From contig DATCJO010000009.1 of the NCBI GenBank assembly GCA_036562765.1, positions 120,691 through 184,690 on the forward strand: a stretch of DNA of 64,000 nt, written 5' to 3'. Below are positions 25,487 through 34,703 of this stretch, in pieces; the stretch's first letter is position 1, and each line of letters begins with the position of its first letter. This DNA comes from JAAYFT01 sp036562765 (GTDB lineage: Bacteria; Bacillota; Clostridia; Tissierellales; Tissierellaceae). The position numbers and the translations under genes were made by a program. Below the pieces are notes generated by a model. That model was not told the origin of the DNA, ran no database searches, and was given only the letters and a program-made list of their open reading frames with translations.

Positions 25487-27898
25487 TTACTTAACTACAA
25501 TATTATATATCTTCCCTGGAACAAATATTTCCTTAACGATAGTTTTGCCATCCAAATATTTGCTAATATTGCTGTCTTGTTTAGCCTTTTCTCTTATTTC
25601 ATCCTGAGTAGCATTTGCATTTACAATTACAGTTCCTCTAACCTTACCATTAACTTGTATAGGAACTTCTATGACATCATCTTTAATTTTTTCTTCATCA
25701 TATTTTGGCCATGTTGATTCATGTAAATATCCTTCTAATCCTATTAATTGCCACATTTCTTCTGTAATATGAGGTGCCACAGGGTTTAATAATAGAAGAT
25801 ATGTCTTTAAGTCTTCCTTCTTTACGCTTCCATGGTCATAGAATTCATTTAGTAGTGTCATTAATGCTGCAATTGCAGTATTAAATTTCAATGTTTCATA
25901 ATCCTCAGATACTTTTTTAATAGTTTTGTGAATGCTTGTTTCTAATTCTTTAGTATATCCTTCTCCTTCTACTAATAAATCTTGTAACCTCCATACCCTT
26001 TCTAGGAATCTTCTACATCCTTTTACTCCATTTTCTGACCATGGTACACTTTTTTCAAAGTCACCAATGAACATTTCATAGGTTCTTAAAGTATCTGCAC
26101 CATAATCCCTTACTATATCATCTGGATTTACTACATTTCCTCTTGATTTTGACATCTTTTCATTGTTTTCTCCAAGAATTAAGCCATGGGAAGTTCTCTT
26201 TGAATATGGTTCTGGTGTTGGGACAACTCCTATATCATATAAGAACTTATGCCAGAATCTAGAATACAACAAGTGCAATGTAGTATGTTCCATTCCACCA
26301 TTATACCAGTCCACTGGCAACCAGTATTCTAGAGCTTCCTTTGAAGCTAATTCTTTATCATTATGGGGATCTATATACCTTAGGAAATACCATGAAGAAC
26401 CTGCCCATTGAGGCATTGTATCTGTTTCCCTTTCTGCTGGTCCACCACATTTTGGACATGTAGTTTCAACCCATTCCCTGATGTTTGCTAGAGGAGATTC
26501 TCCAGTATCTGTTGGCTCATAATTTTCAACATCTGGTAAAAGAACTGGCAACTCTTCTTCTGGTACAGGTACCCATCCGCATTTTTCACAGTGTACTAAA
26601 GGTATTGGTTCGCCCCAATATCTTTGCCTTGAGAATACCCAGTCTCTTAACTTATAATTAACCTTTCTCTTACCAATGCCTTTTTCTTCTAGCCACTTAA
26701 TCATGTATTCTTTTGCTTCTTTTGGAGTCATGCCATTTATAAAATCTGAATTAACTACTACTCCCTTATCTATATCAGTATAAGCTTCTTTTTCTATGTC
26801 TCCACCTTTAATAACTTCTACGATAGGAAGATTAAACTTCTTTGCAAATTCCCAGTCCCTTGTATCATGTCCTGGAACAGCCATTATTGCTCCAGTTCCA
26901 TAAGTCATTAAAACATAATCGGAAATCCAGATTGGTATTTCTTTACCATTTACAGGGTTTATGGCCTTTAATCCTTTTATTTCTACTCCAGTTTTTTCCT
27001 TAACAAGTTCTGTTCTTTCAAAATCTGACTTTTTGCTTACTTCTTCTTGATATGCTCTAATTTCAGCTAGATTTTCTATTTCATCTTTATATTTTTCAAT
27101 TAAAGGATGTTCTGGTGCAATAACCATATATGTTACACCAAATAATGTATCAGGTCTTGTAGTGAATACCTTTAACTTGTCTTCCTTTCCTGCAATTTGG
27201 AATTCAACTTCTGCACCTTCAGACCTTCCAATCCAGTTTTTTTGTTGAATCTTTACCCTTTCAATATAGTCTACCATATCCAAGTCATCTATTAGCCTAT
27301 CAGCATACTCAGTTATCTTTAACATCCATTGATTTTTTACTTTTCTAACTACTTCTCCACCACATCTTTCACATCGCCCTTGAACTACTTCTTCGTTGGC
27401 TAATCCTATCTTACATGATGGGCACCAGTTAATAGGCATTTCTTTCTTATAAGCAAGGCCCTTTTCAAACAATTTTAAAAATATCCATTGTGTCCATTTA
27501 TAATAATTAGGATCTGTAGTATTAATTTCCCTTGACCAATCGAAGGAAAAACCTAAAGATTTCAATTGTTCCCTAAACCTATCTACATTTTTCTTAGTAA
27601 CCTTTGCAGGATGTATCTTATGTTTTATGGCAAAATTTTCTGTTGGCAATCCAAAAGCATCCCAGCCCATGGGGAACAAAACATTATATCCTTCTAATCT
27701 TCTTTTCCTTGCAACTATATCCAAAGCAGTATAAGGTCTTGGATGGCCTACATGTAAACCTTCACCAGATGGATAAGGAAATTCTACTAAAGCATAGAAT
27801 TTTGGCTTGTCGGAATTATTTAATGCCTTAAAAGGTTCTTTTTCTTCCCAAATTTTGTGCCATTTCTTTTCAATTTCGTTAGGTTTGTATTCTCTCAC
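25487..27898 (-). CDS. leuS: Leucyl-tRNA synthetase
   Basis: An 803-residue class I synthetase. The HIGH-type motif appears in PYPSGEGLHVGHPRPY, the CP1 editing domain in the middle (YMVIAPEHPLIEKYKDE), the zinc-like cysteines in WCPSCKIGLANEE, and KMSKS in ENNEKMSKSRGNVV. The frame is open for 40 codons further upstream, but that extension would run through the T-box terminator; GTG at 27898 with AGGAGG 7 nt upstream is clearly the start. Expression is controlled by the T-box leader. Confidence 0.97.
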   Translation of the reverse strand: MREYKPNEIEKKWHKIWEEKEPFKALNNSDKPKFYALVEFPYPSGEGLHVGHPRPYTALDIVARKRRLEGYNVLFPMGWDAFGLPTENFAIKHKIHPAKVTKKNVDRFREQLKSLGFSFDWSREINTTDPNYYKWTQWIFLKLFEKGLAYKKEMPINWCPSCKIGLANEEVVQGRCERCGGEVVRKVKNQWMLKITEYADRLIDDLDMVDYIERVKIQQKNWIGRSEGAEVEFQIAGKEDKLKVFTTRPDTLFGVTYMVIAPEHPLIEKYKDEIENLAEIRAYQEEVSKKSDFERTELVKEKTGVEIKGLKAINPVNGKEIPIWISDYVLMTYGTGAIMAVPGHDTRDWEFAKKFNLPIVEVIKGGDIEKEAYTDIDKGVVVNSDFINGMTPKEAKEYMIKWLEEKGIGKRKVNYKLRDWVFSRQRYWGEPIPLVHCEKCGWVPVPEEELPVLLPDVENYEPTDTGESPLANIREWVETTCPKCGGPAERETDTMPQWAGSSWYFLRYIDPHNDKELASKEALEYWLPVDWYNGGMEHTTLHLLYSRFWHKFLYDIGVVPTPEPYSKRTSHGLILGENNEKMSKSRGNVVNPDDIVRDYGADTLRTYEMFIGDFEKSVPWSENGVKGCRRFLERVWRLQDLLVEGEGYTKELETSIHKTIKKVSEDYETLKFNTAIAALMTLLNEFYDHGSVKKEDLKTYLLLLNPVAPHITEEMWQLIGLEGYLHESTWPKYDEEKIKDDVIEVPIQVNGKVRGTVIVNANATQDEIREKAKQDSNISKYLDGKTIVKEIFVPGKIYNIVVK

Positions 27899-27950
27899 GA
27901 TTCTACCTCCTATCTTATTAGCTTCTATATACTTCATTATAAAAATAAAA

Positions 27951-28165
27951 CCTCTCATCCCTAAATAGAGACGAAAGGTCATTCCGCGGTACCACTCTAA
28001 TTGCTTATAAAAAGCCACTCGAAATGATAACGGTATTACCGACTAAGGTTACTTTGGTTCACCTTAGTTGCTCAAGGACGAGTTCAACCTTGATCAATGC
28101 TGTCTCGCACCAACCGACAGCTCTCTTCAATTGATATGGGGTCTACTACTTCCTTTCATCGCATT
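27951..28165 (-). promoter_or_regulatory. T-box leader of leuS (leucine specifier CUC)
   Basis: The 319-nt gap between asnS and leuS is filled mainly by this leader. On the minus strand it starts around GATGAAAGGAAGTAGTAG, contains stem I with a CTC specifier at 28082-28080, the antiterminator core TGGTACCGCGG at 27994-27984, and a terminator hairpin at 27978-27951 followed by TTTTATTTTT. Uncharged tRNA-Leu should pair with the specifier and the core and permit read-through. Confidence 0.92.
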
Positions 28166-28217
28166 TATTAATTTAAAAACAATTATAACCAAATTTTCCA
28201 TCTAAATCAAGGGCTTT

Positions 28218-29606
28218 TTAAAATTCTGCAGTTCCTACTGTTCTTGGGAATGGTATTACATCTCTAATATTTGTCATACCAGTTATATACATTAAAGCCC
28301 TTTCAAATCCTAATCCATATCCAGAATGTTTTGTGCCACCATATTTTCTCAATTCCAAATACCACCAGTAATCATTTAAATCCATATTGTTTTCAATAAT
28401 CCTCTTTTCCAATATTTCATATCGTTCTTCTCTTTGAGAACCACCAATGATTTCCCCTACACCTGGAACCAAAAGGTCCATTGCTGCTACAGTTTTTCCG
28501 TCATCGTTTAATCGCATGTAAAATGCCTTTATATCCTTTGGATAATCTACAACAAATACTGGTTTCTTAAATAGCTTTTCTGCGATATACCTTTCATGTT
28601 CAGTTTGCAAATCCATCCCCCATTCTACAGGGAACTGGAATTTTTCTCCGGATTTCTTCAACATATCAATAGCTTCAGTATATGTCACAACTCCAAAATC
28701 TGAGTTAACCACATTATCTAATCTATTCAACAATTCATTATCAATAAATGTATTAAAGAATTCCATTTCTTCCTTTGCATTTTCCAATACGTAGTTAATA
28801 ATATATTTCATCATATCTTCTGCCAACTTCATATTGTCATTTAAATCTGCAAAGGCAACTTCTGGTTCTACCATCCAGAATTCTGCTGCATGTCTAGCTG
28901 TATTTGAATTTTCTGCCCTAAATGTTGGGCCAAAGGTGTATACCTTTTTAAATGCCAATGCAAAGGCTTCAGCTTCCAACTGACCAGATACAGTTAAATT
29001 TGCCTTTTTGCCAAAGAAATCCTGTGTATCATCAACTTTTCCATCTTCTGTCAGTGGAAGGTTGTTTAAATCCAAAGTAGTAACTCTAAACATCTCGCCT
29101 GCGCCTTCAGCATCAGAAGCAGTAATTATTGGAGTATGGACATATACAAAACTTCTTTCTTGGAAAAACTTATGAATAGCATAAGCAAGTAAAGACCTTA
29201 CCCTGAAAACTGCGCTAAAAGTGTTTCCTCTAGGCCTTAGATGAGCAATTGTTCTTAAAAATTCAAAACTATGCCTTTTCTTTTGTAGTGGAAAATCAGA
29301 AGTAGAATATCCCTCAACTTCTATTTCCTTAGCTTGAATTTCAAAAGGTTGCTTTGGTTGTGGTGAAGGTACTAATAACCCCTTGACTCTAATCGATGAA
29401 CTAATAGGAAGCTTTTCCACCTCTTTAAAATTTGAAAGCTTATCATCAACAACAACTTGAATGTTTTTAAAGAATGTTCCATCATTTAATTCAATAAAAC
29501 CTAGGTTTTTTGACATTCTAGAAGTCCTTATCCATCCTTCTACAACTATTTCCTGGTTTAAATACTTATCTGGTTCCTTAAAGATATCTCTTACATTAAT
29601 TACCAT
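28218..29606 (-). CDS. asnS: Asparaginyl-tRNA synthetase
   Basis: About 462 residues: an N-terminal OB-fold anticodon-binding domain (EIVVEGWIRTSRMSKNLGFI) and a class II catalytic core with AEFWMVEPEVAFAD and the motif 3 segment GYGLGFERALMYITG. AsnRS rather than AspRS is supported by overall sequence and by the AAC specifier of its leader. The frame continues six codons upstream, but AAGGGAGAATAAAT lies directly before the ATG at 29606. Confidence 0.96.
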   Translation of the reverse strand: MVINVRDIFKEPDKYLNQEIVVEGWIRTSRMSKNLGFIELNDGTFFKNIQVVVDDKLSNFKEVEKLPISSSIRVKGLLVPSPQPKQPFEIQAKEIEVEGYSTSDFPLQKKRHSFEFLRTIAHLRPRGNTFSAVFRVRSLLAYAIHKFFQERSFVYVHTPIITASDAEGAGEMFRVTTLDLNNLPLTEDGKVDDTQDFFGKKANLTVSGQLEAEAFALAFKKVYTFGPTFRAENSNTARHAAEFWMVEPEVAFADLNDNMKLAEDMMKYIINYVLENAKEEMEFFNTFIDNELLNRLDNVVNSDFGVVTYTEAIDMLKKSGEKFQFPVEWGMDLQTEHERYIAEKLFKKPVFVVDYPKDIKAFYMRLNDDGKTVAAMDLLVPGVGEIIGGSQREERYEILEKRIIENNMDLNDYWWYLELRKYGGTKHSGYGLGFERALMYITGMTNIRDVIPFPRTVGTAEF

Positions 29607-29691
29607 ATTTATTCTCCCTTCCATATAATATTTTAGCCATTGTTTTCCATAAATTTACCCATTTATGTAAATTAATATAAATCCCACTCAT

Positions 29692-29905
29692 AAAAAAAAC
29701 CTTCATCCAAAAGGACGAAAGTTTACTTCCGCGGTGCCACCTTAATTAGCAAAGCTCACTCAAACACACAGTCATGTGCTTCACAGATAACGGTGTGAAA
29801 CCGTCTAAATCTACTCTCCTTTGGATTTCGGTTAGAAACTCTGGGATGTTCTTCGATATAAGCTTCGTATCGATGTTCCACTATCATCGACTCCCTATAA
29901 CTACC
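29692..29905 (-). promoter_or_regulatory. T-box leader of asnS (asparagine specifier AAC)
   Basis: It occupies most of the 356-nt gap between rarA and asnS. On the minus strand stem I carries GAAG-AAC-ATCCC with the specifier at 29850-29848, the core TGGCACCGCGG lies at 29739-29729, and the terminator stem (AACTTTCGTCC / GGATGAAGGTT) runs into eight Ts around 29698. The rest of the gap (29607-29691) shows nothing else. Confidence 0.92.
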
Positions 29906-29962
29906 ACTTATATCTACTCTTCCCTTCAAAGTTTTTGGTATTTTTATCTAATTATATTTGTT

Positions 29963-31288
29963 TCAATCGCTGTTGTCAACTAATTCACTTAATCTTTTTT
30001 TAATTTCCTTTTCGTAGCCATAATCTGTAGGTTCATAATATTTTTTCCCTACAAATTCATCAGGCAAATATTGCTGCTTTACATAAGCATTTTTAAAATC
30101 ATGAGGATATTTATAACCTATTCCATGCCCAAAGGATTTTGCTCCTGCATATGAAGCATCCTTTAAATGCTTTGGTACCTTCCCTATTGTCTTTGTTTTA
30201 ACATCTTCCAAGGCTTTATCTATCCCTTTATATACAGCATTACTCTTTGGAGCTGTAGCAACATAAACTGCAGCTTGAGCTAAAGGTATTCGTCCTTCTG
30301 GCATACCTATAGCATTTACAGCATTAAAGGCAGAAACAGCAATATTCAAGGCATTTGGATCAGCATTCCCAACATCTTCTGCAGCACATATTATAATTCT
30401 TCTTGCAATAAACTTTGGGTCTTCTCCAGCATTAATCATTTTAGCCAGCCAGTATAAAGCTGCATCTGGATCTGAGCCCCTCATGCTTTTTATAAATGCT
30501 GATATGGTATCATAATGTTCATCGCCATCTTTATCATATTTTGGAGTCTTAATCTGTATTGATGACTTTATTGTTTCCAAATCAATATGTATTATTCCAT
30601 CATCATTGGCTGGAGTTGAAAGAACACCTATTTCTAAAGAATTAAGAACAGTTCTGCCATCCCCTTCACTAATAGTAATTAAATAGTCAACTGCTTCATC
30701 AGTAATATTTATCTTTAAATTCCCTAAACCCCTTTCTTTATCATTCAATGCCCTGTTTAAAAGTTCTCTTAAATTATCTTTAGATAAAGGTTCGAGTTTG
30801 AACACCATAACCCTTGATAAAAGTGCCTTATTAACTTCAAAAAATGGATTTTCAGTAGTTGCTCCTATTAAAATGATAATTCCTTTCTCTACAAAGGGCA
30901 ATAATGCATCCTGTTGAGTTTTATTAAACCTGTGGATTTCATCAATAAAGAGAATTGTCCTTTTATTAAAAACCTTTAAGTTTTCTTCAGCTCTATTTAT
31001 GACTTCCCTTATATCGCTTACTCCAGATGTTACAGCAGAAAGCTTTTCAAATGCCATATTGGTACTATTTGCTATTATCATTGCTAATGTTGTCTTTCCT
31101 GTACCTGGTGGGCCATAAAATATCATGGAAGCAATCCTATCAGCTTTAATCAATCTATATAAAATTTTACCCTTACCTACCAGATGTTCTTGCCCTACAA
31201 ATTCATCTAATGTTGTAGGCCTCATTCTATCTGCTAAAGGTGCACTCCTTTTTAATTTTTCCTTTAAGTTAAATGTAAATAAGTCCAT
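29963..31288 (-). CDS. rarA: Replication-associated recombination protein A (AAA+ ATPase RarA/MgsA)
   Basis: A 441-residue AAA+ protein of the MgsA/WRNIP1 family. Walker A is FYGPPGTGKTTLA, Walker B is ILFIDEIHRFNK, sensor 1 is IGATTENPFFEVN, and the C-terminal tetramerisation part contains SAFIKSMRGSDPDAALYWLA. It acts at stalled replication forks. The ATG at 31288 follows AAAGGTGTGATTTA. Confidence 0.95.
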   Translation of the reverse strand: MDLFTFNLKEKLKRSAPLADRMRPTTLDEFVGQEHLVGKGKILYRLIKADRIASMIFYGPPGTGKTTLAMIIANSTNMAFEKLSAVTSGVSDIREVINRAEENLKVFNKRTILFIDEIHRFNKTQQDALLPFVEKGIIILIGATTENPFFEVNKALLSRVMVFKLEPLSKDNLRELLNRALNDKERGLGNLKINITDEAVDYLITISEGDGRTVLNSLEIGVLSTPANDDGIIHIDLETIKSSIQIKTPKYDKDGDEHYDTISAFIKSMRGSDPDAALYWLAKMINAGEDPKFIARRIIICAAEDVGNADPNALNIAVSAFNAVNAIGMPEGRIPLAQAAVYVATAPKSNAVYKGIDKALEDVKTKTIGKVPKHLKDASYAGAKSFGHGIGYKYPHDFKNAYVKQQYLPDEFVGKKYYEPTDYGYEKEIKKRLSELVDNSD

Positions 31289-31362
31289 TAAATCACACCT
31301 TTAATCATTGGATTTGCTTATTTCTATACTATAATAATCCCTTAAAATAGTCAACTTAATGC

Positions 31363-31390
31363 AAAAGAAAAAGCCAGGTTATCTGGCTTT
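31363..31390 (-). terminator. Terminator of the M20 amidohydrolase gene
   Basis: The stem AAAGCCAG/CTGGCTTT with a 5-nt loop overlaps the stop codon and is followed by TTCTTTTGC on the minus strand. Confidence 0.75.
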
Positions 31391-32551
31391 CTTTACTTTA
31401 GAATAAAATTCATCTTTAATCTTCTTTAACAATTCTTTATCTTTTATAACCTGAATTCCTGTATTTACTAGGGCATTTATTGTAATCACCATATTTTTAT
31501 AGGCATAATCAGTTAAAGTAGCATCCCTTAACTCTTCAGAATGGGCTGGCACATTTTCATCTTCACATATCCCAAAATATGGATGGATTGCAGGGCAAAC
31601 ATAGCTTACATTACCCATATCTAATGAGCCAAATGTGTCTCTTGTCTTATCACAATGTATGCCTTGAATCTCTAAACTCTTATTAAATACCTCAGATAGA
31701 GTTTGATTAGTAACTAAATCATCATACTTGAATTCGTAATTTGTAATTTCCAAAGTAGCTCCTGTTGCTAAAGCAGCAGCTCTGGCACAGTTTTTTACCT
31801 TTTCAGATAATTCCTCTAAATATGATTTTGTAGTGGCTCTAACATAAAACTGTGCTATTGCCAAATCTGGAACTATATTGGCAGCCTTGCCGCCTTCAGT
31901 GATTATGCCATGAATTCTTGCTGTTGGCAAAATATGTTGTCTTAGAGCATTGATGCTGTTAAATGTCAGTATAACTGCATCTAATGCATTTATGCCTTTT
32001 TCTGGGTCTGATGCAGCATGAGAGGCTTTCCCTCTAAATGTAAACTGTATAGGTTCTAAAGCTAAAGATGTTCCGCTCTTATAATAAGATGCAGCTGGAT
32101 GGGCAAGCATTGCTACATCAATATCATCAAAGGCATGTTTTTCAGCCATTAATACTTTAGCCCCACTGGTCTCTTCTGCAGGTGTTCCAAATACTACAAC
32201 CATTCCACCTATTTCGTCGATGAAATGCCTAAGTACTATGCCTGCACCAGTGCTTACAGTACCTAATAGATTGTGACCACAGCCATGGCCAATACCAGGT
32301 AACGCATCATATTCTGCCAAATATGCCACTGTAGGGCCATCTTTTTCCCCTTTATAATAAGCTTTGAAGGCAGTCTTTATTCCAAGATACTCTTCTTCAA
32401 CTTCAAATCCATATTTCTTAAGTAAATCAATATGGGCATTTGAAGATTTATATTCTTCATATCCTAATTCAGGGTTGTGATAAATAAACTCATTTAATTC
32501 TTTTAAATCATCAAATATGCTTTTAGTAATCTCGTTAATCTTTTCAATCAT
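31379..32551 (-). CDS. M20 family amidohydrolase/dipeptidase (PM20D2/AbgB-like)
   Basis: About 390 residues of the M20 metallopeptidase family. The metal-binding segments AEYDALPGIGHGCGHNLLGT and GTPAEETSGAKVLMAE are clear, and the dimerisation domain starts near FRGKASHAASDPEKGINALD. Sequence style is closest to PM20D2 and AbgB, which cleave beta-alanyl-lysine/ornithine dipeptides or p-aminobenzoyl-glutamate. The substrate here is unknown. GGGGTGAATAAT sets the ATG at 32551, 16 nt after the deacylase stop codon, so the two genes form an operon. Confidence 0.85.
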   Translation of the reverse strand: MIEKINEITKSIFDDLKELNEFIYHNPELGYEEYKSSNAHIDLLKKYGFEVEEEYLGIKTAFKAYYKGEKDGPTVAYLAEYDALPGIGHGCGHNLLGTVSTGAGIVLRHFIDEIGGMVVVFGTPAEETSGAKVLMAEKHAFDDIDVAMLAHPAASYYKSGTSLALEPIQFTFRGKASHAASDPEKGINALDAVILTFNSINALRQHILPTARIHGIITEGGKAANIVPDLAIAQFYVRATTKSYLEELSEKVKNCARAAALATGATLEITNYEFKYDDLVTNQTLSEVFNKSLEIQGIHCDKTRDTFGSLDMGNVSYVCPAIHPYFGICEDENVPAHSEELRDATLTDYAYKNMVITINALVNTGIQVIKDKELLKKIKDEFYSKVKKAR

Positions 32552-32567
32552 ATTATTCACCCCACAG

Positions 32568-33932
32568 CTATTGTTTCCTTCTGATTGCTTTTCCAAGCCT
32601 ACTATTCAAAACATTTCCTTTTTCTATTGCAACCTTGCCATTTAATATTACATATTCAATGCCTATTGGTTTTTCTGTTGGATTAAAGAAAGTCGCACGG
32701 TCGATTATCTTGTCATAATCAAATATAACTATATCAGCATCTTTTCCTTCCTTAATTTCTCCTTTATCCTTCAACTTCAATCTTTCTGCAGGGAGTTTAG
32801 TCATCTTTTTCAACTGGTCTATTAGCTCTAACTTACCTTCATCCCTAACATATTTTCCTATTACTCTAGGAAATGTTCCTGCAGCTCTAGGATGCCCTTG
32901 ACCTTTATGCAACAATCCATCACTTGCAACAAATACAAAAGGTTCCTTCAATGCTTCAATTACCTCATCTTCATTCATAACAAATGCTACAACCAACATA
33001 TTTGGATATTCTTTTCTTACCTTATAGAAGATTTCTTCTGTACAATATACATTTCTATATGGTTCTTCTGTTAATAAAATAGCATCATAACTCTTATTCC
33101 ATCTTTCAAAACAACCTTCATCAAAGACTGCACTGCCAATTCTAGTACTAAATGCATCATAAGGATAGCAGTCTGCAGTTATATCTAATCCATTATTTCT
33201 TGCATTCCTAATTAAATCTAATCCTTCTCTCATGTTTCCCATTGCAATACAGCTGCCAATATGGGATATTTGCATTGGTAATCCTGAAATCTCCGAAATT
33301 TCTATCATTTCTTTTACAGATGCTACTCCTTCTTGAGCATCCTTTCTAAAATGGGCAGATAATAAAATATCATAATCTCTTAATGAACTACTAATCTCAG
33401 CTAATTCCTCAAAGGATATTCCAGGTGAGTATTCAATTCCAAAAGATACTCCAATGGCACCATAATTTTCTAAATCGTATTTTATCATTTCAACCATTTT
33501 AGCAATTTCTTCCTTTGTTGCTTCCCTATATTTACTTATGCCAAGCATATCCCTAAATGTGTTATGGCCAGTATAAAGCATATAATTAACTGGTGCCCCA
33601 TTCTTCTCAACAAAGCTTAGAAATTCATTTAATGGTTGCCTAAGATTACCACAATTTCCTCCTATACAAGTGGTTACTCCCATATTTAGCATTTTATTTG
33701 CTATGTCATAATCATCGCCATCATCAGTATATCCTAATACTTCTTCATGCATGTGGATATCAATAAAACCTGGAGAAACTATTTTCCCTTCTGCATTAAT
33801 TTCAATTTTCCCATTAGATATGCTGTTGCTTATGTTTTCTACTTTCCCATCCTTGATCCCTATATCCTTAACTTTCAAATTATTGCTGTCAAAATCAACT
33901 ATACGCCCATTTTTAATAATAATGTCATACAT
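32568..33932 (-). CDS. N-acyl-D-amino-acid deacylase family amidohydrolase
   Basis: A 454-residue amidohydrolase. The metal motif HxH is in SPGFIDIHMHEE, GGNCGNLRQP matches the GxCG segment of D-aminoacylases, and HPRAAGTFPRVIGKYVRDEG is the family's most typical C-terminal motif; DADIVIFDYDKI closes the small domain. Such enzymes release free D-amino acids from N-acylated forms. It lies in the same direction as the D-ornithine operon but about 770 bp downstream of the orr terminator, behind the FUSC-type gene, so a supply of D-amino acids to that pathway is only a guess. Confidence 0.85.
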   Translation of the reverse strand: MYDIIIKNGRIVDFDSNNLKVKDIGIKDGKVENISNSISNGKIEINAEGKIVSPGFIDIHMHEEVLGYTDDGDDYDIANKMLNMGVTTCIGGNCGNLRQPLNEFLSFVEKNGAPVNYMLYTGHNTFRDMLGISKYREATKEEIAKMVEMIKYDLENYGAIGVSFGIEYSPGISFEELAEISSSLRDYDILLSAHFRKDAQEGVASVKEMIEISEISGLPMQISHIGSCIAMGNMREGLDLIRNARNNGLDITADCYPYDAFSTRIGSAVFDEGCFERWNKSYDAILLTEEPYRNVYCTEEIFYKVRKEYPNMLVVAFVMNEDEVIEALKEPFVFVASDGLLHKGQGHPRAAGTFPRVIGKYVRDEGKLELIDQLKKMTKLPAERLKLKDKGEIKEGKDADIVIFDYDKIIDRATFFNPTEKPIGIEYVILNGKVAIEKGNVLNSRLGKAIRRKQ

Positions 33933-34071
33933 ACCATCTACCCCTTATTACCTTATAATATAATTAATTTTAATTATTTAATGTGATAAATTATTCATAC
34001 TAATATATTTATAAAATTCATACCCTATCCATTAAAATTATTTATTAAGTTTTTTTAATACTTATAGCAAC

Positions 34072-34097
34072 ATACACCTAATTAACATTAGGTGTAT
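34072..34097 (-). terminator. Possible weak terminator of the FUSC-type gene
   Basis: Perfect 11-bp arms (ATACACCTAAT and complement) with a 4-nt loop begin at the stop codon, but no T-run follows on the minus strand. It may act as an mRNA end-stabilising hairpin instead. Confidence 0.4.
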
Positions 34098-34585
34098 TAC
34101 ATAATCCTGTTGATAATCACTGAAACTAATATTCCAATCAATGTATCTATTGTTCTATTAATTGCAAAATACATGGGATTCATATCTCCACCATGGGAAA
34201 CAGTTATGCTTAAAAATACGACACAGCTAATATAGGTAGAACTCGGATATTTTAGATATACATTTGTATAAATTATAGGTATTAAAAATAAAGTTAAAAT
34301 AAAATAATGTAGATATCCAAATAGCTGAATATTTAACATATTTATTAATTGAATTGCAACAAACCCATAAATACCGCCTATAATTGTCCCTACCATTCTG
34401 CTTTTTCCAACTTTTACACTGCTTTCAGGATCAGTCTGCATGCTTAAAATTGCAGCAATAACTGAATAAAATGGACTAGTTTTTCTAATAAAGCTCAACA
34501 GAAAGCAGATATAAGACGATATAGCAGTTTTTATAACCCTCATCCCAATAATTTTGCCTTTTTTCTCAGTACTTCTATCCTTCAT
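34097..34585 (-). CDS. FUSC-type (aromatic acid exporter-like) membrane protein, short form
   Basis: A 162-residue protein with about four or five membrane helices. SPFYSVIAAILSMQTDPESSVKVG and RMVGTIIGGIYGFVA resemble the N-terminal membrane domain of FUSC/ArAE proteins, in which a helix-rich tail usually follows. Here only the membrane domain is present. No neighbour reveals a substrate. The region 33933-34071 downstream holds no recognisable feature. Confidence 0.7.
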   Translation of the reverse strand: MKDRSTEKKGKIIGMRVIKTAISSYICFLLSFIRKTSPFYSVIAAILSMQTDPESSVKVGKSRMVGTIIGGIYGFVAIQLINMLNIQLFGYLHYFILTLFLIPIIYTNVYLKYPSSTYISCVVFLSITVSHGGDMNPMYFAINRTIDTLIGILVSVIINRIM

Positions 34586-34664
34586 CGCAATCTCCCATTT
34601 ACAGATAATTATTTTTATTTATACCACTATATGATACTTACAAAAACATGTTATTGTTTACTAC

Positions 34665-34696
34665 AAAAAAAGCTTTGGGCTACAACCAAGCCCAAA
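34665..34696 (-). terminator. Terminator of the ornithine fermentation operon
   Basis: On the minus strand TTTGGGCT/AGCCCAAA with a 7-nt loop is followed by GCTTTTTTT, directly after the ornithine racemase gene. It marks the end of the operon. Confidence 0.85.
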
Positions 34697-34703
34697 TACT
34701 ATA

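Noticed and set aside
27899..28018. Longer leuS start with 40 extra codons
   Set aside because: The extension would translate through the T-box terminator and antiterminator; GTG at 27898 with AGGAGG is well placed.
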